DNA of 64,000 bases from contig NC_057385.1 of NCBI RefSeq assembly GCF_016906535.1, positions 372,001-436,000 of the forward strand, in the 5' to 3' direction. This DNA comes from Rhizoctonia solani. Lineage: Eukaryota; Basidiomycota; Agaricomycetes; Cantharellales; Ceratobasidiaceae. Made by a program: the position numbers and the translations under genes. The notes under the pieces were generated by a model. The model was not told the DNA's origin. It was given only the letters and a program-made list of their open reading frames with translations, and made no database searches. Each line of letters opens with the position of its first letter. Positions within the stretch are counted from its first letter, which is position 1. Below are positions 48,203-58,853 of the stretch, piece after piece.

Positions 48203-50883
48203 TTAACTCAATCGTCGAGCAACAACGCCAGTCTCTTTGGGTAGGGCATACCGCCCCCTCGCAGACCTGCGCGAGGACCCACCGTTACATAAGGTCTGGG
48301 TCGCATCCACCGCATCACCCCATACAGAGCTGGGGTATGGGCACCCAGAAATAGGTGTATAAAGTCCTTGCTGATCGGCTGAGTTTGCCCACCCATTCCC
48401 ACCGTTGATACCCGCTGCCCCAGTGAATGATGCAGGCTTCAGACTGATCAGAGTTCCAGTAGCAGTATAAGTGGGCAAAGTTACTGCGTTCGGGATTCCG
48501 CTAAGAGATGGAGGTGGCCAGGTACGTGCCGTCGCGTATGAATTGGGAATAGTGCCTGCCCCTGCGCCACCTGTCTTAGAAGCCGGGAGAGGGCCGTCCC
48601 AAGGAGAGGCATTGCCGCAGGTGCCAATGGCTTCGCGAGGGTCTTTGGGCATAAATCCGTTCTCAAGTCCATGCTTGTATGACCAAAGAGGAGATGCAAC
48701 GACATTACCCCAAGTTGTCGATTCGCCAATCTTCCATGTCCAGAAAAAGTAGTTCTGTTACTACAGGTCAGTACAGCATTCGCGTAAAACACATGTGCGC
48801 CAAAGCAAACAAGTAATGTGATAGTCTTACCCGGTAGGCATCGAAGCTGGCAAGTGCAAATTGCCTGATTGCCTCCTTCTCGTCTGAGCTCCACAACCGC
48901 TGGTCCATCCATTTAACGCAAGATCCTGCTCCAGCGTTAGGTCCGTTGTAGAATCTGAAAGTCCCATCATAGCGGGCCCCGAGATTTACACCATTGAGGA
49001 AGAACCCGCAGTCATTGAAAGCGTTGCTAAACTCCCCAGAAATAGTCATACCAAATGTGGCCATTGACTCATTAAATGCACGAGCGCGCGAGGTGCAAGG
49101 CTTGCGATTCTGGTTAGCTGGCGGGGAGGCATCTTGATCCCCGAAAGAATAATATGGATGAGTGTCACTGGGTCAAGGTGAGCTCTTGTGTAAAAAAGCG
49201 AAAAGTATGGCGAACTTACAGCATGACTCGATCACTACCAGGCAGAAAATCTGCCCATCGGTCAAGTGGATCAAAGCCATCGTGTATACTCATCCATGGC
49301 CCATTTCGTTCTCCAATACCAGTAATATTTCTCATCATGCTATACGCCTCGAGGTGACTGTGAACGGTTAGGTGAAATGTGTCTATCTCGAAAGTCGTGA
49401 ACTTACAATCGCTCCAACGGATCGCGTGGTATAGTACCCATCGGCGTTTCGTTAAGGATCCCATATATGAGCACGATATCCTTGTATTGAGGCTGGGAGA
49501 TAAACTGTGTAAAAATGCGAATATGATTTAGAGTGCGCTGGGCATTAGCAATGCCCATTGTCCCGTTAAGCCTGAAGTAATTGCTGAAATATTAAAATTT
49601 GAGAAATTATGAATTACTTTGGTCTCACCATCCTACTCGTCCCATCCTACCAGAATGATTATATGCGTTCTGAGACCCTGGAGCAGTATGGAGGTCGAGT
49701 TTCAGGCGAAGGCCGTATTTCCGCGCCCATTCAATAGCTTTAACGAAATACCTGAGTTGGGAAGCGTCAGCACGCGTTCATCTAACGCAACCCGTGCCAA
49801 TCGAACCTACTTCCATGCTACCCCCTCTAGGAACGGCTCGCCGGGGTACACTTCAATAGCCCAGTAAGGGATGGGGATACGAACCCAGTTTAATCCAGCA
49901 GCGGCAATTTGGGCAAAGTCTTCCTCGGTCTGACATCATTAGCCAACAGAACGAGCTCGAATAGGAGCTTATTAAAACATACAACAAATGTCTTGTAGTG
50001 CTCTTCGATGGCCTTTGCAACGCCTCCAGACGACGGGTCGTTCGCAAGGTTTTCGCACAACGTCCACTCATCGATCGCGGGTGTGGAGGCATTCATGTAA
50101 GGCTCATACAGGGCCGGGGTGATGAAAGGCTCAAGAACAAGCCACCCGCCGAGGTTGACTCTGTTCGAGATCGAAGAAGGTTAGCAACCATGACACTGAA
50201 AGAGTATTTGACTGAAACACGCACCCTCTAATTTGGTCTGTTCCGAACCTCCATGTCTGATTCAAGGGGGGAGTCCAACTCTGCGCCTGCGCCTTGTTGC
50301 TGAAAGGATCCTTGGGATCGTAGTGCCAGAAGCCACCAAAGCTATTGTTGTAGACGAAAGTGCTACCAGTGTCGGTCGTTACTTGGCTACCATCTCCCCC
50401 AGTGATAGCTGCTTGTGGAGTCTCGGACTGGGTTGGCTCTGCGGCGGAGGCGGACGGAACAGGGGAGCTACCCGACGACTGAGCGGCGTTGTTGTTGGGC
50501 TTGATAACCTTGAAGTACACCGGCACGATGACAGCAACAATAACAACAGCCAGAGCAACCAGACCAACAAGCAACCAGAACCATGGTCTTTTTGATTGCT
50601 TTGACGATGTCCCGCCGTATCCAGTCTCTACAGGTGCAACCTTTTCGTTTGGGTCGTCGCGATACTGGGATGGCGTCGTGCCCCGTGGTGAAGGCGTACC
50701 CGCCTCTCCATATGGGTCGTATGGTACGTTGAGCGGAGCCGACGAGTGCTGCGACTCGCGCATCTCGCCGCCATGGCTGGAGAGAGGAGCACCGAGGGAG
50801 TTGGCGACAGACGAACGAGCAAGATCGGCGATACTACCAGGTGGAAGCAAAGTCTCTGCCTCGTAAGGCTGGTGGGCATCCAT
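48203..50883 (-). CDS. Membrane-anchored exo-beta-1,3-glucanase, GH5 (array copy 3)
   Basis: ATG 50883 ([17 protein letters not shown]), intact frame to the stop at 48203. Cytoplasmic tail, membrane helix ([19 protein letters not shown]), then [39 protein letters not shown], acid/base region [11 protein letters not shown], nucleophile in [36 protein letters not shown] and the shared C-terminal extension ending [10 protein letters not shown]. It differs from the other copies at conserved places: NET instead of NEA after the acid/base Glu, ISGEF instead of TAGEF at the nucleophile, and YSFGDQD instead of FCFGDQD. These cluster in the active-site region and may change substrate or rate. Otherwise the same role at the cell surface is expected. 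Confidence 0.91.
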
Positions 50884-51911
50884 GATGAAGGAAAGAGCCG
50901 AAGACTGGTTCACGTCTCAATCGATCCGCGCGCATTTAACGAGATGCATGCTCAGCATTGTTTTCATTGGCCTTTGAGTGTCCATGAGCGCTTCGAGGCG
51001 GTTAATGGCGGTTAAATTTGAAAATATACCCCTTGCGCGTGTCGCAAATATCCGGTACTTGGCCAAGCGTTCCATCTTCAAAGCGCTGAGGTGAATTATG
51101 GCATATGTTTATCTAGTTCGCCCCTGAACCTCACCGCAAAGCTTATGGGCAGGTTTACTCTGGCCCCAGCAGCGAGGCTTTTAGATAGAGGCACCCAAGG
51201 CAGTGTCGCCTAAAAACCTTTCTCAAAAAAATCACAAAAAAAGCAAGAGAAAAGAGAGTAGTATTTGTGGTAACCGCACATTCTAAGACGAGGTTGCAAA
51301 TATGACATCTGTCTGACGTCAGGAGTGAACTTGCTTATACAGTGCCGGCAGTCACAACATCCATCCAAAGCGCATGTCGGCAATGTACTCCTTGCACTTG
51401 GCATCAAAGATGTTTCGCTGAGATGGCAATCCACGACTGTTCTTAATTCAACCCGGCTCGGATGAATCCTTGATGGATTCTTGGCCGAGTGAGTGTGAAA
51501 TCCATGGACTTGTAATCGAGAAGCACCAATCTCATAACACATTACAGCGGTAAACCTCGAAGCCACTCTTAAGAAACGTGATCATCTACACCGATAGATG
51601 AAGAGGCCCAGAGGAACCCGCCCCCAGATGATCCGATATCGGATAGTTATTGACTATAGTGATTTGAGGTTTTTTTTGTATAACCTAATTTTCAGGACCC
51701 TATATGCGCATATATGCGCGCTCCACTAACTGAATAATTAGTCCCAAACAGTTCGTTTTTCCCGCTTTGTACTAGGTGGGAGAAGGAAAAAATGAATGGC
51801 GCAACTAAATAACTAGACACAAACTATAGATCAACAATGTCCAATGTACAATATCACAGCAAAAAATGCGCAAAAAAAAAATCAAGTCCGATCAAATGTC
51901 CTTGTGCCCGA
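50884..51911. other. Spacer between glucanase copies 3 and 4
   Basis: Copy 3 promoter and copy 4 3' flank. A minus-strand frame at 51210-51566 is not convincing. Contains a short ATATGCGC-type tandem near 51707-51720. Confidence 0.45.
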
Positions 51912-54571
51912 TCAAGGTTTTCCGGTCTCTTTCGGCATCGCCCATCGTCCCTTAAACACCCTCTGGGCAGCAACCGCACACGCTCCCTGAGTCGCGTCGA
52001 CCGCATCCCATGCGTTGCTCGGGTACGCGCACCCGGCAATGGTAGTGTACATCCCGCTCGTGTCGGCCGTGTTGACCCATCCGGTACCGGCGTCTGCGGT
52101 CTGCGTGCCGCTGGTCGTGTAGGTAGCCGGGCTCAGCGATATGACAGTTTGGGTGGCGGTGTAGGTCGGGAGAGCAGCGGGGTTGACGCCTCCAGAGAGG
52201 GAAGCGGGTGGCCAGGGGTATTGGGTTTGGTACGCCGAGTCGATGGGGCCTGCTCCTCCGCCGCCAGTCTTCGAAGCGGGGAGAGGTCCGTTCCAGGGCG
52301 ATGAGTTGGAGCATACTCCAACAGCTGCACGTGGATCGGTGGGCATGAACCCGTTATCAAGTCCGAGTTTGTAAGACCAGAGTGGAGAGGCAACTGTGCC
52401 CCACGTGCTGGATTTACCAATTTTCCAGGTCCAAAAGAAGTAGTTCTAAAATAAATTAGTCAACGGAAAAGAAAGAAAAGACAATTCGAGGACATACCTG
52501 TGTCGCATCCATGCTACTCAACGCAAATTGCTTGATTGCATTCTTGGTAGTCTGATCCCAGCGAGCCACATCCATCCACTGCGTGCATGCGCCCGCACCG
52601 GCGTTTACGCCACTGTACGAATCAAAAGTCCCGTCATACCGCGCTCCACGGTTCACACCATTCAAGAATAACCCGCAGTCATTGAATCCATTGGAGAACT
52701 CTCCGGCGGCGGTCATACCATAGTTTGTCATCGAGTTGTTGATGTTGGCTCCCCACGCGGTGCAAGGCTTCATGGTTTGGGCGGTGATCGGATCGGTATC
52801 GACGGTACCAAAGGAAAAGTACGGGTGAGTGTCCCTAGGAAAAGCGTTAGCTTGGGATCATATATGTTTAATTTAGGAGACTTACATTGCTACACGATCA
52901 CTGTTAGGCAAAAAGTCCACCCAGCTCGAGAGCGCCGCAAAGCCATCGTGAACGCTAAGCCATGGCCCATTACCCTCGCCATATCCAGTAATGTTACGAA
53001 TCATCTCGTAGGCTTCGAGGTAGCTGTGTATCGGATCTGATAAGTAACAAATCGTGCAATTGAACCCTTGACACTCACAAACTCTGAATCACGTCCTGGC
53101 CAATAGTAGCAATAACGGCCTCGTTGACGATTCCAAACATGCAAACAACATCGCGATATTGAGGTTGGGAGACAAACTCGGCAATAATGCGCATGTAGTT
53201 GAGGGATCGTTGAGCGTTTGCAATCCCCATCGTTCCGTGCATCCTAAGGGTCTTGTCAGATGCTTATCCAAGGAAAGAAATTTAGAACCCACCAATTGAT
53301 TGACCCAAGTTTGCCAGAGTGGTTGTATCCGTTTTGGGAGCCGGGAATGGTGTGCAGATCGAGGTTAATACGAATGCCGTACTTGCGAGCCCATCCGATA
53401 GCCTTGAGGAAGTACCTATAAAATGATAAATAAATGTCGGGATGAACAACACAAGTTGCTTACTTCCAGGCGACCTTTTCCAAGAACGGCTCCCCAGGAT
53501 AGACTTCAATTGCCCAGAACGGGAATGGAATACGAACCCAATTCAGACCTGCTGCGGCGATCTGAGCAAAGTCCTCTTCGGTCTAAAAATAAAACCTGTC
53601 AGCGACGATCCAATACGATTGATTGTTCGTGTCAAACATACAACGAACGTGTTGTAATGATCTTCGAGGACTTTTGCGACTCCGCCCGAGGACTTGTCGG
53701 CTGCAAGATTCGTGCAGAGTGTCCATTCATCGATAGCAGGGGTCGTGGCGTTCTGATAAGGCTCGTACAGGGCTGGGGTAATAAATGGCTCCAGCACAAG
53801 CCAGCCTCCAAGGTTGACCCTGAATTGGAAACTTAATCACGATATGTTAGACAGCGACAGGGATAAATGACGTACCCTCGAATCTTATCAGTGCCAAATT
53901 TCCAGCTCTGGTTCAAAGGCGGGCTCCAGCTCTGTGCTTGAGCGTTGTTGGTGAAGGGGCTCTTGGGGTCGTAGTACCAGAACCCGCCGAAGCTGTTGTT
54001 GTAAACGAAGCTTCCTGTTTCGGTCTTGACGGTGCTTCCATCACCACCAGTAATTGCCTCTTGGGGAACGGTACCTGGATCGCCGGATTGCGTGGGAGCA
54101 GGAGCGCCGCTCGAGTGGCCGCCAGACGATCCGGATGATGCAGCCGCGTTATTCTTGGGCTTAATGACTGTGTAGTAAACCGGAACGATGACTGCGACAA
54201 CAATGACCGCGAGAGCAACCAGAGCAGCCAGAATCCAGAACCACTTGCGTTTACTGCTCTTGGCCGGTGCCTCTGATCCATAGGGCTGATGTGCGTAAGC
54301 ACCCGCAGCGCCTCCCTCACCAGACTTTTCTGCATTGCTGTCGTCCCGATACTGCGAGGGACTAGTACCACGAGGGGAAGGGGTACCAGCATCGGCATAT
54401 GGGTCAAAGCTCTGGTTCAATGGAACCGACGAGTACTGGGACTCTCGCACGCCCTCGTAGTTGGATGCCGGGACACCGAGTGAGTCGGCAACAGAGGAGC
54501 GGGCAGTGGCGGGGTCGGCGAGAGCATTGGGGGGAGCGCTCTACCTCGTGCGGGCGGGGAGTGGAGGTCAT
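51912..54571 (-). CDS. Membrane-anchored exo-beta-1,3-glucanase, GH5 (array copy 4), frameshift near the start
   Basis: Catalytic part is intact: membrane helix (FWILAALVALAVIVVAVIV), [43 protein letters not shown], acid/base FGIVNEAVIATIG, nucleophile in [36 protein letters not shown] and the C-terminal extension ending GRWAMPKETGKP. The ATG at 54571 (MTSTPRPHEVE) matches the start of the other copies, but after ten codons the frame no longer fits: the homologous sequence continues one frame over (PPNALADPATARSSVADSLG), and that frame has a TAG immediately before it and no later ATG before the helix. Compared with copy 2 the segment is short by five bases. So the gene is broken at about 54530-54541, or a base is missing in the assembly. 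Shares CACGTGACC at 54852 with the divergent lyase gene. Confidence 0.85.
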
Positions 54572-54936
54572 CGTTGCTGGCCTTGGGTCCAACACCACGT
54601 CCCCATGGGTTTTTTATCGGCCGTCTAATTTTGGAGTCGGCTCGGGATTGGCTGTGCTTGGCTCGGTTGCAAAATCCATGTGGAGATGTGTCCTTGATTA
54701 GGTCAGTTTAGAATGCAGGGCTGGTATTCTATTTTGGATCTATTTTTGTGTATAGAACGATAGCCGGGGCGCTTTGTGCGAGAGGCGAAGGCAGTGTGGG
54801 GTCAATCCCTCGATCTGTCCAAGATAAATGTCGCACATGTTTACGCGATCACACGTGACCACATGGCTGAGAAGATCAATGAATCCACGTCCCCGAGAGA
54901 TTTTGTGCTTGGGTCGGCAGCATCCACGATAACGAG
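54572..54936. promoter_or_regulatory. Divergent promoter region, glucanase copy 4 / PL14 lyase
   Basis: 365 bases between opposite start codons. Carries CACGTGACC at 54852-54860, 77-85 bases before the lyase ATG and about 280 from the glucanase start. No gene inside. Confidence 0.5.
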
Positions 54937-57180
54937 ATGAAGTGGCTTGTTGTTCTGTCTCTTGCTGTTGATGCTCTGGCAACCTCGGTCTTTCCGGTAG
55001 GCTTTGGTAGCCTACATGCCAGGCGGTCTAAGCGCACCCTTGGACGTCGTGCCAATGGAATTTGCAAACCCCGGCCTTCTGAATTTCCAGTCTCAACAAG
55101 TGTTGTATTGGTACCGACAACATCGTCTGTGACAATTTCGAGGCGAGCGATATTTCCATTCCAATTAACTTCATTTAATAAAATTCAAATAGGCCACAAG
55201 CAACATCTACTACGACCCGTTCAGTCTCGTAGGTACAACACATTATATGTGGTTTGTCACTTATCTGTCTACAGCCCTTCTTCGGTGCCTGCTCAAGGTA
55301 TTGCAGCCAAAGTTCTTCCCCTTGGCTTCGGCAAATCGGCCAATTCTTGGACTACCGTCCCGAACGCAAGCGGCGAATACCATGCCCTGGCTGACACCGG
55401 CTCAACCCTTCGGCCCACCCGGGTACTCGGCGGTTCTCTCGCCGCAGTCGGAACCGCTCCAGATGGCAGAGCTGCAATGGAAGTCTTTGTGAGTTATCAA
55501 ATTAAGGCACATTTATCCAGGCCACCAATAAATTACCTGCCCGATTTGTTTGATCCGTAGTTTCGCAAGGGTAGCTTTGCTTTAAACTCTGCAGCTCCAG
55601 GGGGGATCAGTTTTTACGCGTGGGTTCTGCTGTATTCTGTCCGAGGGAGACCCAGCATTCATTTTGTCTCCACAGCTATGGGCCCAGTGATCTATCATCT
55701 GGGAACGAATTCACACTCGGCTATTCTATCTTCTTCGAATCTGGCTTTGGTATTCGTCTCCCTCTCTCTTAATTCGACTCAGCCTATCTTAACACCATCT
55801 ATCTATCTATCAGATTTCGTTCACGGCGGCAAACTTCCTGGTCTATGTAAGTCCCACGGTCGTTCGAACCGAGCAACCCCGATATTGAATATGACCTCAT
55901 AATCAAGACGGCGGAACCAGCAACGACGAAGCGGCTAGCTGCTCGGGTGGACGAAAGGCATTTACATGGTCAGTATCTCGCTTCGGTTCTGAATCTCGAT
56001 CCTTGGTCCGATAATCGATGCACATATGTGCCCATGTTTGGTCTAGTTTCTCCACTCGGTTTATGTGGCGCGATGAGGGGGCTGGGTAGGTTGCATTTGT
56101 ATTTGCTCTAGTGATACTTGTACTAATACCTTATAGGGAGGTCTATGTCTATCTGCCCAACGATCCAGCTAATAAATGTAAGTCTCGCCCTAAATGGACA
56201 TGGACTAATGGAATCCAATATGAAATTTCGATATGGCACTAAATCTATATTTGTGCATTTCTCCAGTCCTTTGCAACGGCGCAGGAATCCCAGGGAAGAA
56301 TATATGTGCCTCAGACTATGGAACGTCACTAGGTCGCGGTAGCTTCTATTTCAAGGCCGGACAATGGAACTACGTCTCGCAAAGAATCAAGCTCAACACG
56401 CCTGGCAAAGCCAACGGTGAATTGCAGGCAAGTACCGACTCGGTCGTAGACACACACACCACAAGTTCTTCTCGTCCTTGACCTTGAGCTTATATCCTAC
56501 ACGCGGCTCTCGCCCAGCACGTCACACCCAAGCTTGACATTACGTCTCGCGGAAAGCACCTTCCTGTATCGTTTACACGCTCAAGTGTGCTGTCTATTGT
56601 GCTGTGCTGCTCGATCACCCCGTTTCGGCTTCCACTGCTCATCTTACCATGTGCTTTTTCACTCACTTCCCTGCCTATCGGCAAATCGCCCCGCCCTATC
56701 CGGCTATCAGGACCCCGGGCACAGTCCTAATTCACTAATATACTCCTATCTAGGTTTGGTATAACGGGAAAAGCGTGTGGTCCATTGGAGGAGTCGTCTT
56801 TCGTGGAGCTGGAATGGATGCCAGTCGTGTGCGAGGCCTCATGGTCCAAAGTTTCTTTGGCGGTAAGTCGGCGGCGGGGGCCCAGGGCAATTGATCGGGG
56901 TTTATTTGGGATGGGTGGTGGGGGGCGCGGCCTTGTTCGGGTAATGGTGACTCATCAGGCATGATATATATGGAGCGTTACGTCCTTCCCGTACGAAACT
57001 GCGTGGCAATCCCGACAGTTCGGTACTTGCGCTGCGCGCGCCCCGCGCTGTGTTGTCTGCTTTACGTGATTATTTACTGATCGGTATTTTAATACTTTTT
57101 CAGGACATGAAGCGTATTGGGCCAGTCGAAAAGATCAAAGACTGTGGTTTGCAGACTTTAGCGTCGCGCAACTCAGTTGA
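54937..57180 (+). CDS. Secreted polysaccharide lyase, PL14-type
   Basis: ATG 54937 with signal peptide MKWLVVLSLAVDALATSVFPVG; stop 57178-57180. About ten exons. Recognisable PL14 segments: KVLPLGFGKSANSWTTVPNA; FRKGSFALNSAAPGGISFYA; YGPSDLSSGNEFTLGYSIFF; FVHGGKLPGLYGGTSNDEAA; CSGGRKAFT; FSTRFMWRDEGAGEVYVYLP; SLGRGSFYFKAGQWNYVSQRI; VWYNGKSVWSIGGVVFRG; RVRGLMVQSFFGG; YWASRKDQRLWFADFSVAQ. PL14 enzymes cleave uronic-acid polymers (alginate, glucuronan) by beta-elimination; the substrate here is unknown. One intron is GC-AG (56428-56753, CAG|GCAAGT) and is unusually long, 326 bases. The first exon or exons (54937-55260) include a Ser/Thr-rich linker; splicing there is uncertain. Confidence 0.88.
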
Positions 57181-57896
57181 TGGAACGTTATCGAGAACCT
57201 TCGATCCTAGACCTAATTAGATTCCGTGGGAATTGCTGATGAGCCTCAGTAGGCTCAATTGAGTAGTGACAGAAGGGGATGGTCTGATATTGGCAACCTT
57301 GCTTCCTCCGGCTGCGTCGAATGGACCTTGAGAGTAGTCTAGTGTCTGTAGTTGGTCTGGAGACCTGTATCTAGAACATATGCTGGGTATATATAACCTA
57401 GAACTGAGCCCGGGAACATGGCACCAAAGGTACGGCACGCATGTTCCGTGATACGCAAGGCCGAGAACCCGTGGCCCTGCTTTTGGATAGAAGACCGTGG
57501 CGAAGTGTGTTGGCACCATCACGTGATAACACATACTTAAAGTTGTTTTTCGATTGTTTGTCCAGTCGACTTCCCCCGCTCCAACGGGACGGATCGCCTA
57601 ACAGGCACTTGTTCTCTCCCTCCTCCCTGTCCTGACTGCTCGCTTTCGAATACTATATCTCTCTCGGTTCTCGGAATATAAATCGTTCTTGTTTGTACAA
57701 TTCGTGATCGAGTCTATACTGTGGTTTCCTTTGCTTTTGCCTTGTCTGATAGTTTCGGTACTTTTCGGTTGTCGGTCGTCGAGGCTTTTCTGTTCGGCCT
57801 CGCCACTCAAATACTTGGCTGTCATTCTGACCTAGCATTCACGCTCTCGATGGTTAGCTCTCGACATCCGCTGCATCGGGACTCATTCAGCTATAT
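57181..57896. other. Intergenic, promoter of the nuclear protein gene
   Basis: TCACGTGA palindrome at 57519-57526, about 370 bases before the ATG at 57897. C/T-rich leader (57560-57760) typical of highly expressed fungal genes. No other gene recognised. Confidence 0.5.
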
Positions 57897-58853
57897 ATGT
57901 CTTGTCGGCGCCCTCCCGTCATGCGGCGAACGGCCACGGCCGTTCTTGCGGGAGGCCCTCGTGCTGGGTGGCACAACCCGTACGACCTAGAACTTCTGCG
58001 AACTGCTTCTGAATTCTCAGCCGACGATAATCCTGCGCCCACTGAATCTGCTTTAAACTCGGCTGCCGCTCAGCCTCTGGGACTCTCGTCATCTGACTCA
58101 GCCCAAGCACATACAGCCACTACAACTGGTCGGCGCAAATCGAACGCTCGAGGGAGACAAAAGCCCAAGCAAGTAGAGCAGACGAATGCTGTAATCGACC
58201 TCGGAGCGAGCATCATCCCGATCTGTACACCTGGAACAGGTACACCACCACCGCCACCACGATCGTATGCGTCATCGTCTTCACTCACACGGTCGGATTT
58301 TGATACGGGTGCGTCGTCGCGAATGGAAGAGGATGAAGAAGAAGAAGAATACTTCACCGCCGCGATGGTTGGCAAGCGCTCCCGAGCCCTGTCGATTACT
58401 AGCCAACACAGCACGAGGTTGCCGATCTCTCCGCCGGTCACTTCGCCCAATACCTCGATGTATGAGCTGCCAATCCTGACCCCTGCTGTAAAACGAGCGC
58501 GGGAAGGGCGCGAGCCTGTTCGAAGAAAGAGACGTAAAACTACCTCGAGCACGGTCTCAACATCAACACGCGGCGGGGAAGACGAGGCGGTGTCGGTTGT
58601 ACCTTTAATCAAACCACCCCAAGAAAAGCGGCCGCCCGGGCGCAAAGGGTGGAAGGGATGGGTCATGGTTAGCGATACCGAGGGGTCCGATAATGAACGA
58701 CCAGATGTGCCTCCCATCATTCTCGAGAAACGGACGAGGAGCGGACGAGATTTTGATCAGGAACTTCCTCCGGTGCAAAGGCGGGCTAGGTCCAGGGCTA
58801 GTACAAGGACGGATTCTGTAGCGCCACTCTCGTCGGCCAGTATTGCCACTTGA
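57897..58853 (+). CDS. Basic, disordered, probably nuclear protein of unknown function
   Basis: Uninterrupted frame of 318 residues from ATG 57897. Low complexity: Ser/Thr/Pro-rich, a Pro run (PGTGTPPPPPRSY), an acidic patch (RMEEDEEEEEYFTAA) and several basic clusters that look like nuclear localisation signals (EPVRRKRRKTTS, EKRPPGRKGWKG, LEKRTRSGRDF). Repeated S/T-P sites suggest phosphorylation. I recognise no domain. An N-terminal NPYDLELLRTASEFSA segment is the only part that looks ordered. A long antisense frame (58070-58720) is a composition shadow. Role in transcription or chromatin would be a guess. Confidence 0.75.
   Translation: MSCRRPPVMRRTATAVLAGGPRAGWHNPYDLELLRTASEFSADDNPAPTESALNSAAAQPLGLSSSDSAQAHTATTTGRRKSNARGRQKPKQVEQTNAVIDLGASIIPICTPGTGTPPPPPRSYASSSSLTRSDFDTGASSRMEEDEEEEEYFTAAMVGKRSRALSITSQHSTRLPISPPVTSPNTSMYELPILTPAVKRAREGREPVRRKRRKTTSSTVSTSTRGGEDEAVSVVPLIKPPQEKRPPGRKGWKGWVMVSDTEGSDNERPDVPPIILEKRTRSGRDFDQELPPVQRRARSRASTRTDSVAPLSSASIAT

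Noticed and set aside
58070..58720. Antisense frame of 216 residues opposite the nuclear protein
   Set aside because: Shadow of a low-complexity GC-rich exon; no conserved-looking segments and no ATG context.
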